Below, piece by piece: positions 23,604 through 32,115 of a DNA stretch of 42,327 nt. The first letter of the stretch is position 1. The number at the start of each line of letters is the position of its first letter. This DNA comes from a bacterium. Its GTDB lineage: Bacteria > Fidelibacterota > UBA2242. A program made the position numbers and the translations under genes. Location: positions 1-42,327 of the forward strand of contig JAHJGX010000163.1 in assembly GCA_018824205.1 (NCBI GenBank), read 5' to 3'. The notes beneath the pieces are model-generated. The model searched no databases. It had not been told where the DNA came from and saw only the letters and a program-made list of their open reading frames with translations.

Positions 23604-23641
23604 CCCGCCTGCCGGAGGGAAGTGGCGGGCAGGTCCCCGCC
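23604..23641 (-). promoter_or_regulatory. GC-rich leader with mutually exclusive hairpins before the hydrogenase operon
   Basis: Read on the minus strand, GGCGGG (23641-23636), CCCGCC (23629-23624) and a second GGCGGG (23609-23604) precede the start codon, the last one ending one base before ATG. The middle segment can pair with either of the others. GGCAGG/CCTGCC (23633-23628 with 23613-23608) is a further overlapping stem. Pairing with the last segment would cover the only purine-rich stretch near the start codon. It could be a translational switch, a terminator-like structure or simply a dispersed REP-type repeat. Confidence 0.45.
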
Positions 23642-23754
23642 GTGTGTTTATATTGAATAGTTTTTACCATAATGCGGTATAAATGTAACGGCGAAGAATA
23701 TTCCTTCAAATCAGACGATTGCTGAAAATGATATCAGACGTTTGGAAATGTTTT

Positions 23755-23773
23755 TGTAGGGGTTTGTCCTACA
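23755..23773. promoter_or_regulatory. Inverted repeat, candidate operator of the hydrogenase operon
   Basis: TGTAGG and CCTACA form a perfect 6+6 inverted repeat separated by seven bases. It lies about 150 bases upstream of the first gene of the hydrogenase operon. Spacing of half-sites fits a dimeric regulator such as the LuxR-type response regulator encoded at 29825, but nothing in the window shows which protein binds. Confidence 0.4.
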
Positions 23774-24019
23774 CAACCTCCGGGAGCTTGAAGAAGTAAT
23801 TCACCTTGTATTGTTGGATATAATTAGTTTCGAAAGCTGATCTGTCATCTTTGTTGGATGGATGAAAAAATAATATGATCGATATAGTTTTTTCTGCCGA
23901 TAATGGGGGCGATTATTTTCCTGAGCATCTCTTATCCATTCTAAATTTTCAAGGTCTGAATATTATACGATTCATTTTTTATACCTGACGGTTACGTTCG
24001 TATTTTTTTATTTTCATTT

Positions 24020-24967
24020 TCATTCCACATTTATCACCACTTTTCCCCGTGCGTGTCCTTCGCCTAAATACCGCATGGCATCAGCGGCCTTATCAAGCGG
24101 ATAACGCCTTTCAATAACTGGCTTGATCTTTCCGTCCTCTACGAGCTTTACGATAAACTCCAAATCCTTTTGGTTTGACTTCGCTGCTAGAGAACGCATT
24201 TTCTTCGAGCCAAACGACATCAGCCAACCAAACAAAATAGACTTGAAAATTTGCACCAAAGCGCCGCCGACCATGACATATTTGCCGTTCGGATTTAAGA
24301 TTCGCTTGTAGGCGGAAAGCGAGCGATTCCCGTTGACGGCTAAAATGAGGTCGTAACTCCTGTTGCTTTTGGTGAAATCCTCTTTTGTGTAATCAATGAC
24401 ATAATCCGCACCGAGAGAACTCGTTTGCTCCACGTTTTTCGTACTACATACTGCTGTTACTACCGCACCGAAATATTTGGCAAGCTGGACGGCAAATGTC
24501 CCCACGCCGCCGCCGCTACCTACAATCAAAACCTTTTGCCCTTTTTGAATGTTGCCTTTATCGCGCAATGCCTGTAGAGCTGTTATTCCTGCCATAGGCA
24601 AGGCAGCTGCTTCTTCAAATAATATCTTTGTTGGCTTTGGTATCAATGCTTTTTCAGGAGCCACAGCGTATTCGGCGAAACCGCCAAATCCACAATCAGA
24701 AAGGTCTCCGATTACTTCATCCCCAGGCTTAAACTGTCGAATATTTTCGCCAACCGATTCCACCCTACCTGCTATATCGGCTCCAAAAATCCTTCTCTTT
24801 GGTATGATTCCCATTCTCATCGAACGGTAATCCGCTGCATTTGCTGATACCGCAAGTATTTTTATCAATACTTCGTTGTCGTTTGGTCTAGGCTTTTCAA
24901 CATTACGGTAAAATAGTTTATCAGGTAAGCCTTTTTTGTTATATACTAATGCTTTCATTTTTTCCAT
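24020..24967 (-). CDS. Medium-chain NAD(P)-dependent alcohol dehydrogenase / quinone oxidoreductase family
   Basis: A 315-residue MDR-superfamily protein. The N-terminal GroES-like domain (FGADIAGRVESVGENIRQFKPGDEV) is followed by a Rossmann domain with VLIVGSGGGVGTFAVQLAK, the AxxGxVG-type cofactor motif of quinone oxidoreductases. No structural or catalytic zinc ligands are evident. It reduces quinones, enones or similar substrates with NAD(P)H; the substrate is unknown. It lies between the hydrogenase operon and an attC-like palindrome, and its type is common among horizontally moved genes of Bacteroidota, which together with the neighbouring restriction enzyme suggests acquisition. ATG at 24967 is used; another ATG lies three codons in. 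Confidence 0.85.
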   Translation of the reverse strand: MEKMKALVYNKKGLPDKLFYRNVEKPRPNDNEVLIKILAVSANAADYRSMRMGIIPKRRIFGADIAGRVESVGENIRQFKPGDEVIGDLSDCGFGGFAEYAVAPEKALIPKPTKILFEEAAALPMAGITALQALRDKGNIQKGQKVLIVGSGGGVGTFAVQLAKYFGAVVTAVCSTKNVEQTSSLGADYVIDYTKEDFTKSNRSYDLILAVNGNRSLSAYKRILNPNGKYVMVGGALVQIFKSILFGWLMSFGSKKMRSLAAKSNQKDLEFIVKLVEDGKIKPVIERRYPLDKAADAMRYLGEGHARGKVVINVE

Positions 24968-25009
24968 ATCATCTCAAATTGTTGTACCGTATTCTGTCAA
25001 TCTTATAAT

Positions 25010-25144
25010 GACGCCCAACGGTGGTGGTATGTTTTAGTTGCCGATTGCGGGCTACTTTCCTGTCCACCTACATCGAAGTTTGAGCGGGGCAGAATGCTTG
25101 AATTACCACTGAAACCCTTATTGCATATAGCCTTTGTTAGCGTC
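25010..25144. repeat. attC-like or MITE-like imperfect palindrome
   Basis: A 135-base element bounded by GACGCCCAAC and GTTAGCGTC, which pair as imperfect inverted ends (GACGC plus AAC/GTT). GCCCAAC fits the RYYYAAC core of integron attC sites when read on the plus strand, and its complement GTTGGGC fits GTTRRRY, but the opposite end deviates. The interior is only partly self-complementary, as in attC. It sits directly between the stop of the restriction-modification gene and the dehydrogenase gene, a cassette-like position. The surrounding gap 24968-25296 shows no other gene. Confidence 0.45.
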
Positions 25145-25296
25145 TCGTTGTTTTTAGTTAGCGTTTTATTTTCGCTCATTTTTGCTGCATTGTCTTTCTG
25201 TCCGGGCGTTTGGGTAGGCAAGCTCTTTGGCTGGTTTTGGATGTGTTTCGACTTTTTGTGCGACCAGCCAATGTGCTTGACTACGAAGCGTTGGCT

Positions 25297-28200
25297 CTAT
25301 TCAATTTCAATTTTATTAATTTCTTTCATTAATCTATCTGTTTCAAATAAAGCGACAATAATTTTCTGATAGTGCAAAATATCGTCAAACTCCAATTTCC
25401 TATTTTTCCTGTCCTTTAGCCATTTTTGAGCAGGCTGGTAACCGCCAATGTAAAAGTACCAAGCTATCTGCGGAACGTTGTCGAAATACTGTGTATCGTT
25501 TATGTAAACTCTACCGTTTTGAAAGATTGGTTTTTGTACTACGTTATCGCCATCAATCGGGTATTGTGTAATGTAATTATCTACTGTTGGACTTTCTAAT
25601 AAATGAATTTGCCGAATTTCTCCACCAATTTTGACCAACTGCCAAAACGTATCTTTGTCTTTTGGATATGGCACTCTCGGAAAATCTATTTTTAAAAATT
25701 CTTTGTATTTTTCTCGGTAAGTTGGTGAATGCAAAACAGCATAGATGTAATCTAAAATATCTATCGGTGCAAAAGTGCCTTCGGTTGTTTCTTTTTCGTT
25801 GGTAAAAGTCAAACACAATTTTTCTACTATTTGATTTACTATTACTACGTTTAGGTTTGGCGTTCTTTCGCTTGTTTGTCCAATGGTTTGCTGTCCAATG
25901 GTTTCTGGGTAGAAGTATAGTTGAAAATGATAAGATCCTGTTGAGTTTTCTGCTGTTTTCATCTCAGACAATGTATTTGAAATGAAAAAATGATTGATTT
26001 CTTTATTTTTTGTTTGTCTGCCTAATACTAATGAATAATTTTTTAGAAAAGAGTGTTTGATTTGTTCTTGCCTATGTCGAACAACTAATTCTGTATCGTA
26101 ATAAATAATCCTTTCGTCAAATGGGCGATAAGTTAATGATTTACATTTTGAAGGAGTAAAAACGATATTTGATTTTTGTAATGTTGATAAATAACTTTCA
26201 ATTTTACTTTTTAACTCTTCTGCACTAAAGCCGATTACTACGGCATCTCTATGAGTTTTTATTCCTGCTGCCTTAATTTCAAACAAATCATTAATTGAAA
26301 AACCTTTAATGTATAAAGATTCACCTTTCAAGTTCTTGTATATAAAAAAGTAGTTTGGCTTTTTTATTTCAAGTGAATTCCATTTTAACGATTGCAAATT
26401 GTTTTCATTAAGAAAGTCATATTTAAATTCTCGTTTGCCTTGCAAGTCGAGATGAAATACTTTTCCTAATTCACTTTTCTTTTTCTTTCCTGTTTTTACA
26501 AAAATGTTTATGGAAACGCCCTGCATAATATCAAATACATTTTGGTCTGCTGAACCATCGGGGCAAACTTCTTTTTTCTTTGCATTGCCGTGTAAATCAA
26601 AAATATAAATCTTATTAAAACATTCAAGCAAATTCTGCCGCATTTGACGGTGAATAATTCCATCAATGAAACTATTATTTGAGATATAAGCTAAAATTCC
26701 GCTTCCGTTCTTTTCAACAAAATGCTGACCATAGCGAATAAATTTTATGTAATCATCAGAAAGGGGCTGGATATTTCTTTCGTTCAAATCTTTTTTATAA
26801 TCAGCTGTTAAACTTTCTATCCAATTTCCTTTATTTGTGCTACTTACGCTGTATGGCGGATTTCCGATAACACACATTACAGGTGTATCTCGTTTTAAGT
26901 GGTTTGCTTCGTTGGCTTCGGTGCTTAACCAATTGGCAAATAACGTTCCCGTGTCCTGGTTGTATTCTTCTAAACTATTGGTAAGGTAAACCCTGAAACG
27001 CTGGTCTTTGGTAGGTTTATAGCCGGTTTCAGTCAATAACAAATCCAATTTCAAATGTGCCATTGCGTAACTTGCCATGAGCAATTCAAAACCATTGAGG
27101 CGCGGCAATAAATGCGTTTCTACATAATTGCTCCAAATGCCTTGTTGTCCTTCAAACTTTTTATGGATGAGTTTGATTACTTCCGCCAAAAATGTCCCTG
27201 TTCCGGCAGCGGGGTCGAGTATTTGCACTCTGTGGACTTCCTGTTCGGTCTTTTTGCCCTGAACGTCAACTTTTATTTTGGTTTTGCTTGTGTCGGCAAG
27301 TCCCTGCGGCAAATCAAATTCAGTTTTTAAAATATCGTCAACGGCACGGACAATGAAGTTTACAACAGGTGCCGGTGTGTACCATACGCCACGGGCTTTA
27401 CGCAATTTCGGGTCGTACTCGCTCAAAAAGGTTTCGTAAAAATGGATTATCGGGTCTTCCATTTTTGTGCTTTTGCCGTAGTTCTTCAAAATTTCTTCTA
27501 CGTTGCAGGCCAAAAAGATATTTATCAAATCATCAACAATCCATTTTATGCGGTCATCAACATCCAATCCTGCAATATAGCCAAACAGTTTTTTCAGAAA
27601 AGGATTGGATTTTGGTATGAGTTCGTAGGCTTCCTGTCGGCTGAAGGTTTCCAGCGAAGGGTCGTGTGAACGCGCCGCAAACATTCCGTAAGCGATGGTT
27701 TGGGCGTAAACATCGGCAAATCCTTTGGGAGTAATGTCATGGATCAGGATTTTCTTAAAAGCGTTCATCTGGTCTTTTAATGTGCTGTCTTCATTATGCG
27801 TTTCATCGCTGGTCAGCGCTTTTTCAATCACTTCGGAAAGAAGCCGGGCTTTACCCGCCATCATTTCGGCAAGTTTTTTACTGCTTTTTATGGTCTGCCC
27901 GATATGGGTACAAAAGTCTTTTATAAGGTCTTCAAAACTGGCAAAATTCGCTGTTAATGGCTTTATCCCTTTGTCGGTAAGTTCGGCAATTGCTATTTTG
28001 CGTACAAATTGCCCGTCACGATATAAATGAAAGTCTAAATAGTCGGTAATAATCAGGTTATTTAACGATGCTTTATATCTGTCGAATTGCTCTTTATTAC
28101 CGGTTTTCTTTGCTCCTTCAAGGTCTTTATCGGCAATGTCTTTTGCTTCGATAAATCCAACCGGAATATCCTTTTTTGTCAGGATGTAGTCCGGCGCTCC

Positions 28201-28350
28201 GCACGATTGCCTTTTCGGTTCGTTGGTCGCCCTGATTGTCGGAACTAAACTCTCAATCAGTTGTTGCAAGTCCCCACGAAACGTATGCTCGGTTGCATTT
28301 CCTAATTTGTAGCGTTTGTTTATGTTGTCTACATATTGTTCTAAAGTCAT
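25297..28350 (-). CDS. Single-chain restriction-modification enzyme (Eco57I/type ISP-like, N6-adenine methylase)
   Basis: A 1017-residue fusion. An N-terminal nuclease-like domain shows GAPDYIL and FIEAK (Asp54, Glu68, Lys70), a PD-(D/E)xK pattern. A helical connector follows, then the methylase with GVWYTPAPVVNFIV, SAM motif DPAAGTGTFL (379-388) and catalytic NPPY (497-500) for N6-adenine. The C-terminal 450 residues are the likely target-recognition domain. No separate HsdS or HsdR gene is nearby, so cutting and methylation should reside in one protein. The ATG at 28350 is chosen from homologous starts (MTLEQYVDNINKRYK); ATG at 28362 is possible. Neither has a ribosome site, unlike the hydrogenase genes, which supports transfer from a Bacteroidota-like donor. 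Confidence 0.87.
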   Translation of the reverse strand: MTLEQYVDNINKRYKLGNATEHTFRGDLQQLIESLVPTIRATNEPKRQSCGAPDYILTKKDIPVGFIEAKDIADKDLEGAKKTGNKEQFDRYKASLNNLIITDYLDFHLYRDGQFVRKIAIAELTDKGIKPLTANFASFEDLIKDFCTHIGQTIKSSKKLAEMMAGKARLLSEVIEKALTSDETHNEDSTLKDQMNAFKKILIHDITPKGFADVYAQTIAYGMFAARSHDPSLETFSRQEAYELIPKSNPFLKKLFGYIAGLDVDDRIKWIVDDLINIFLACNVEEILKNYGKSTKMEDPIIHFYETFLSEYDPKLRKARGVWYTPAPVVNFIVRAVDDILKTEFDLPQGLADTSKTKIKVDVQGKKTEQEVHRVQILDPAAGTGTFLAEVIKLIHKKFEGQQGIWSNYVETHLLPRLNGFELLMASYAMAHLKLDLLLTETGYKPTKDQRFRVYLTNSLEEYNQDTGTLFANWLSTEANEANHLKRDTPVMCVIGNPPYSVSSTNKGNWIESLTADYKKDLNERNIQPLSDDYIKFIRYGQHFVEKNGSGILAYISNNSFIDGIIHRQMRQNLLECFNKIYIFDLHGNAKKKEVCPDGSADQNVFDIMQGVSINIFVKTGKKKKSELGKVFHLDLQGKREFKYDFLNENNLQSLKWNSLEIKKPNYFFIYKNLKGESLYIKGFSINDLFEIKAAGIKTHRDAVVIGFSAEELKSKIESYLSTLQKSNIVFTPSKCKSLTYRPFDERIIYYDTELVVRHRQEQIKHSFLKNYSLVLGRQTKNKEINHFFISNTLSEMKTAENSTGSYHFQLYFYPETIGQQTIGQTSERTPNLNVVIVNQIVEKLCLTFTNEKETTEGTFAPIDILDYIYAVLHSPTYREKYKEFLKIDFPRVPYPKDKDTFWQLVKIGGEIRQIHLLESPTVDNYITQYPIDGDNVVQKPIFQNGRVYINDTQYFDNVPQIAWYFYIGGYQPAQKWLKDRKNRKLEFDDILHYQKIIVALFETDRLMKEINKIEIE

Positions 28351-28660
28351 TTTAAAAACCATTATCAATTATTTAAAAAGCCCGGCTATTTTTCAACTGA
28401 TCACTGTTGATTTCAACTTAAACCATCTTTTTTAACAAGTCAACTGGAATTTTATCGGAACTCGATACTGCTCCTGTTAGGGATAAAACTCCGCTATCGA
28501 CCATTACCCGTACCCATCGATCCGTCTCATTTGGCCTTATTTGGTTCACCGCTGAGCGATGTAAGCAGAGTGAAAAATCAGCGATTTTCCTACAGTATTT
28601 CTCCACCACTCTATCACTCCTCCTCCGAGTTCCTTCGGAACAATACTCCAATCTTCGGAA
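28351..28660. other. Intergenic region between restriction gene and TPR gene
   Basis: About 310 bases without a credible gene. A 77-codon minus-strand frame at 28418-28651 has no recognisable domain and low-complexity composition. The stretch 28549-28620 is similar to 29688-29752 on the other side of the TPR gene (shared GTAAGCAG, then ACTCxATCACTCC), so it looks like one copy of a dispersed intergenic repeat. Confidence 0.5.
28549..28620. repeat. Dispersed intergenic repeat, copy 1
   Basis: Contains GAGCGATGTAAGCAGAGTGAA followed, after a variable middle, by CTCCACCACTCTATCACTCC (given as separate pieces). It resembles the stretch at 29688-29752 in order and orientation. The two copies flank the TPR gene as direct repeats. 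Similarity is partial, and function is unknown. Confidence 0.4.
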
Positions 28661-29587
28661 TCAGTTCTGCTCTTTGTATTTTATCCAAAAATCATAAAGA
28701 AATTTTAATGCCTTCGGATTATTAATCCATATATCCAGACAAGAATCCAGGTAATTATAAGCTTCTGTTTCATCACCGAAAGCATAAAAATCCTTTTCAT
28801 TTTCAGGAATGTCATCATCAGTAATAAGGTACTCAATTATGTATGGATTATAACTGATGGCTTTCCGCAAAACATCCTGAGTCTTTTTGACAGCGCCGAA
28901 CTTGATAAATAAGTAGAGAAAATAGGTGTAAAGCCAACCAAACGTAACTTCATCTTCAAACTGTTCATACACACGAAGATACTCTTTATAGCGTCGTTTA
29001 ATTATCAGCAGCGGCACAAGTTCAAAACGAATTCCCTGGTTGTCGGCCGGATTAAGTCTCAACATATCCTGATACTCCACGATAGCCTCATCAATTTTAT
29101 CCTGATAGACCAATGTAGAAGCGTAAAGGGCTCGGGCGCGCATGTAAGGGCGGGTAACATTGACGCCCCAGAAATTGCCGGCTTCTTCTTCAAATCGTTC
29201 GGCTCCAATATCTCTTTCACCTGCTTGCACAGCCCTCCGGTACCATATTTCAGCATCTTCAAATTCTTCACAGATGTCTCCGTAATAGATAAACGCATCC
29301 ACGCAATCGGGATAAATAGCAAGAGCTTTTTCGGCTAATTGACGCCCTTTATTTTCAGGGAGATGGATAGCGCGATACATCAGCTTTTTCGCTTTTAGGC
29401 GCGGCGTCATTTTTACTCTTTTCCGCACTGCATCAATCGAAAGGCCCATTGTCGAATTGATTATATTACTAATTTCTTCCTTACATTCCGCTCCGCTGGA
29501 TTCGATGATTTCATTGAGATAGTCAAATAGCTCTTCAGATAGTAAGGGGTTTGGTGTCAGCGGTTTATCATCTTTTTTCTTTAACAT
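28661..29587 (-). CDS. Tetratricopeptide-repeat protein (ST7-like)
   Basis: A 308-residue soluble protein of helical repeats. Recognisable TPR-like units include KALAIYPDCVDAFIYYGDI, EIWYRRAVQAGERDIG, and EAIVEYQDMLRLNPADNQGIRFEL (in pieces); the last resembles the ML-LNPNDNQGIR motif of ST7-related proteins. The N-terminal 60 residues form a charged helical region without repeats. It is a probable protein-binding scaffold; no catalytic motif is seen. I chose the ATG at 29587, which has GGAG five bases upstream, over a TTG at 29605. It is bordered by intergenic repeats, and no functional link with the restriction gene or the regulators is evident. Confidence 0.72.
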   Translation of the reverse strand: MLKKKDDKPLTPNPLLSEELFDYLNEIIESSGAECKEEISNIINSTMGLSIDAVRKRVKMTPRLKAKKLMYRAIHLPENKGRQLAEKALAIYPDCVDAFIYYGDICEEFEDAEIWYRRAVQAGERDIGAERFEEEAGNFWGVNVTRPYMRARALYASTLVYQDKIDEAIVEYQDMLRLNPADNQGIRFELVPLLIIKRRYKEYLRVYEQFEDEVTFGWLYTYFLYLFIKFGAVKKTQDVLRKAISYNPYIIEYLITDDDIPENEKDFYAFGDETEAYNYLDSCLDIWINNPKALKFLYDFWIKYKEQN

Positions 29588-29687
29588 TGTCGCTCCATGT
29601 ATCAATTAATACGGTTTAGGTTGACGAGAGTAATGGATTGTTGAAAAAACTCGATATTTGCCGGTTAATATATTCATTTGCTTACCC

Positions 29688-29752
29688 CGCAGAGCAGTGT
29701 AAGCAGTGAAGAAGCCTGCCCTGCTTTCTCTGCAATACTCCATCACTCCATT
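29688..29752. repeat. Dispersed intergenic repeat, copy 2
   Basis: Contains GCAGAGCAGTGTAAGCAGTG and, further on, AATACTCCATCACTCCA. It matches copy 1 at 28549-28620 in the order of its conserved blocks. Tandem-like CTCCA/ACTCC runs continue to about 29768. No open reading frame crosses it. Confidence 0.4.
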
Positions 29753-29824
29753 TCTCCAATACTCCACTTATTTTTCACAAAGTGAATTTGAAAGATTATA
29801 ATTAATGTCTCTGTGGCAAAGGTT

Positions 29825-30466
29825 CTATTCCGGCTGTTTCACCAGGTTTTGGCGAATGGCATAGCAGATCAGTTCGGCATTGTTTTTCATACCCATTTTT
29901 TCTAGAATCCGGCTACGGTTTGTGCTGATAGTTTTTACACTCAGTGACAGTTCCCTGGCGATTTCCCCGACGGTCATCCCGGAGCCAATCAATCGCAATA
30001 CCTGAAATTCCCGGTCGGAAAGGGCTTCATGTCCTGATTTTCGGTGATTTGTGTCTAATGAATCGGCGAGTTTTTCAGCCAGATCGAGACTGACATACTT
30101 ATGCCCATCAGAAATTCTACGGACAGCCGAGATGAGTTCCTCTGAAGCAGATTCCTTTGTCATATAACCGGAAGCGCCGGCTTTTAAAACCCTGATGGCG
30201 TACTGATCTTCGGAATACATACTAAGCACCAGCACCGGAAGTGTCGGATTATGCAATTTGATATATTTCAGGACGTCGAGACCACCGCGGCCGGGCATAG
30301 AGATGTCGAGTACCACCAGGTCATATTTTTCAAATTTAATTTTTTCGATGACTTCTATTCCATTCGCAGCTTCACCGGCAACGATAATATCCGTCGTTTC
30401 CTTAAATATTTGTTTTAAACCATCTCTGACAATTGTATGATCGTCAGCAATTAAGACCCTGATCAT
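29825..30466 (-). CDS. LuxR/NarL-family response regulator
   Basis: A 213-residue two-domain regulator. Receiver: Asp8/Asp9, phospho-acceptor Asp54 (LVVLDISMPG), the switch Ser in LSMYSED and Lys104 (YMTKES). Output: C-terminal helix-turn-helix of the GerE type (about 148-205; LSDREFQVLRLIGSG, EIARELSLSVKTISTNRSRI). Its ATG overlaps the stop of the PAS kinase gene by four bases, so the two form a matched two-component pair. It is the only DNA-binding response regulator in the window and therefore the best candidate for the final output of the hydrogenase and hyp signalling genes. Confidence 0.94.
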   Translation of the reverse strand: MIRVLIADDHTIVRDGLKQIFKETTDIIVAGEAANGIEVIEKIKFEKYDLVVLDISMPGRGGLDVLKYIKLHNPTLPVLVLSMYSEDQYAIRVLKAGASGYMTKESASEELISAVRRISDGHKYVSLDLAEKLADSLDTNHRKSGHEALSDREFQVLRLIGSGMTVGEIARELSLSVKTISTNRSRILEKMGMKNNAELICYAIRQNLVKQPE

Positions 30467-31626
30467 TCTTTTCCATCCTGAATTGGTAAGATTACTTTAA
30501 CCGTCGTACCCATATTTTTTATACCGCTGATAATGACCGTGCCGCCCCACGGATTGACCCGTTCTCTTAAGCCAACCAGGCCCAGTGATTTCTGGCTGAA
30601 AATCTGCTCTTCGGTAATACCCATACCGTTGTCCTTGATTTCCATCGAAAGCGTTTCTGAGTTAAAGTGCAAACTTACAAACACATTTTTCGCATCTGCA
30701 TGTCGGGCGACATTAGTCAATGCTTCCTGAAATATCCGGAATACGGCAATCACCCGGTCCTGCTCAAAAGGATGCTCTTCTTCATCCAGATCCAGGTTGC
30801 ATTTGATGCCGGTACGGTTCTGAAATTCCCCGCAATACCACTCCATGGCAGCCTGCAATCCTAAATCGTCGATTAAGCCTGGCCTTAGTTCCGTTGATAT
30901 GCGCCGAACGGTCTGGATTGTCGAATCAACCAGTTGAGACATCGTATGTACTTTGTTCAACTGCTCTTTCTGTTCAGGAGTTATTCGTTTTTGCATCCAG
31001 ATCAGGTCCATTTTCAAAGCCGTCAGCGCCTGGCCGAGTTCATCATGGATTTCCCGCGCCATGATCAGTCGTTCTTCTTCTCTGACGGTTTGCAAATGGG
31101 ATGCAAGACTACGCAGCTGATCCCGGGATTCTTTTAGATCGCTTTCGGCTTTTTTGCGATCGGTAATGTCGATGACGACGCCCCGGAGACCGATTGCCTC
31201 ATCATTCTGCATAATTGGATTTGTATAAAACAGCGATTGAAAGGTCGTTCCGTCTTTTCGTAAGGACGTATACTCATTGCCGATAGTTGAACCGCCTTCC
31301 AGAATCGATTGAATATTTGTCCGCACCCGCTTGCGTTCTGCAGAAACGAAAAGTTGCAAAAAATTAACCCCTTTTTTAATATCCTCCTGAGTATATCCAA
31401 AACTCTGAATACCGTACTTATTGGTAAACTTGAAGTTGCCCTGTAAATCCATTTCGTAAACGGTTTGTGGGAGGAGATCGACAAGATCACGGAATTTCTT
31501 CTCGTTCTTAATGAGTTCCCGTTCGGTTTTTTTCAGTTCAATTTCGGTTTTTTCAAGTTCTTTAATACGGGATTTGAGATTACGGTTCTCTGCTTTTAAG
31601 GATTTAATCTCATCAGTATGGGTCAT
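30463..31626 (-). CDS. Cytoplasmic PAS-domain histidine kinase (NarX/DegS type)
   Basis: A 387-residue kinase with no membrane segment. It starts with a coiled coil (about 1-45), then a PAS domain (45-158, ending VVIDITDRKKAE), a second coiled linker, and a HisKA_3 domain with His194 (REIHDELGQALTALK), followed by an HATPase (FQEALTNVARHA, DNGMGI, LGLVGLRERV). This subfamily partners NarL/LuxR-type regulators, and one follows with a four-base overlap. The PAS ligand is unknown; cysteines or haem-binding residues are not obvious. The gene lies downstream of hypA-hypB and a tandem-ACT gene in the same run. Confidence 0.93.
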   Translation of the reverse strand: MTHTDEIKSLKAENRNLKSRIKELEKTEIELKKTERELIKNEKKFRDLVDLLPQTVYEMDLQGNFKFTNKYGIQSFGYTQEDIKKGVNFLQLFVSAERKRVRTNIQSILEGGSTIGNEYTSLRKDGTTFQSLFYTNPIMQNDEAIGLRGVVIDITDRKKAESDLKESRDQLRSLASHLQTVREEERLIMAREIHDELGQALTALKMDLIWMQKRITPEQKEQLNKVHTMSQLVDSTIQTVRRISTELRPGLIDDLGLQAAMEWYCGEFQNRTGIKCNLDLDEEEHPFEQDRVIAVFRIFQEALTNVARHADAKNVFVSLHFNSETLSMEIKDNGMGITEEQIFSQKSLGLVGLRERVNPWGGTVIISGIKNMGTTVKVILPIQDGKE

Positions 31627-31632
31627 ATCAAT

Positions 31633-32112
31633 TCACTCAGGCAGTTCAAATGCTTCAAGCAGTGCATTTCTTGCGGTTTCAAGATCGGATTGACTAATGA
31701 TGCAGCTGATACTCGATATGCTGGTTGAAATTCCTAAAATATTTATATTATGTTTCCCCAATTGTTCACACATTTTCCCGGATATAGTCGGTTTCTCTTT
31801 GAAGTGCGGTCCATAAACAACCAGTATCATGATATTGTCATACCATTTATCGCCGCGTGCCCGGACAATTCCGCGCATTCCGGCCAGCAGCTGGCGCACC
31901 TTTACCTTATCTGAGGTTTTAAAACAAAACGTTATATCGGCTGTACCTTCGAGATTTTCGCTTTCGGTAATAAATTCAATATTGATATCGTTCTTCCCTA
32001 AAACCATTAATACTTTACCCGCAACACCGGGCTGATTCGGCGCCGAAAGAATTGAAACCATATTCAGGTTAATGGTTTCGAGGATACCGCCTATTTTTAT
32101 TTTATCAGGCAT
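31633..32112 (-). CDS. Tandem ACT-domain protein (aspartokinase-like regulatory domain)
   Basis: A 159-residue protein made only of two ACT domains. Residues 18-90 (VSILSAPNQPGVAGKVLMVLG, then INIEFITES) and 95-158 (MILVVYGPHFKEKPTISGKM, INILGISTSISSISCII) match the paired ACT domains at the C-terminus of aspartate kinases, but no kinase domain is present. ACT pairs bind amino acids or mediate oligomerisation. It lies between a CheY-like receiver and the PAS kinase with gaps of three and six bases, so it is likely a sensor or adaptor in that pathway. What it binds is unknown. Confidence 0.85.
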   Translation of the reverse strand: MPDKIKIGGILETINLNMVSILSAPNQPGVAGKVLMVLGKNDINIEFITESENLEGTADITFCFKTSDKVKVRQLLAGMRGIVRARGDKWYDNIMILVVYGPHFKEKPTISGKMCEQLGKHNINILGISTSISSISCIISQSDLETARNALLEAFELPE

Positions 32113-32115
32113 GAA

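Larger units (their letters stand above)
23603..24019. other. Intergenic region upstream of the hydrogenase operon
   Basis: These 417 bases contain no gene. They hold the GC-rich leader next to the response regulator, two direct copies of ATCAGACG at 23710-23717 and 23733-23740 (23 bases apart, about two helical turns), and the inverted repeat TGTAGG-N7-CCTACA at 23755-23773. I see no convincing sigma-70 or sigma-54 promoter, although the operon's promoter must lie here or within the leader. The part beyond 23800 is AT-rich with no visible structure. Confidence 0.6.

Noticed and set aside
25003..25221. 72-codon minus-strand frame
   Set aside because: It is mostly the palindrome itself read through; composition is polar and low in complexity, with no ribosome site.
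25094..25369. 91-codon plus-strand frame with hydrophobic segments
   Set aside because: It lies across the attC-like palindrome and the 3' end of the restriction gene on the other strand, has no domain and no ribosome site.
25297..28350. Type I HsdM methylase
   Set aside because: The N-terminal nuclease motif and C-terminal recognition part are in the same chain, and no hsdS or hsdR gene is adjacent.
28418..28651. 77-codon minus-strand frame between restriction and TPR genes
   Set aside because: No recognisable domain, and the DNA is part of a dispersed repeat.
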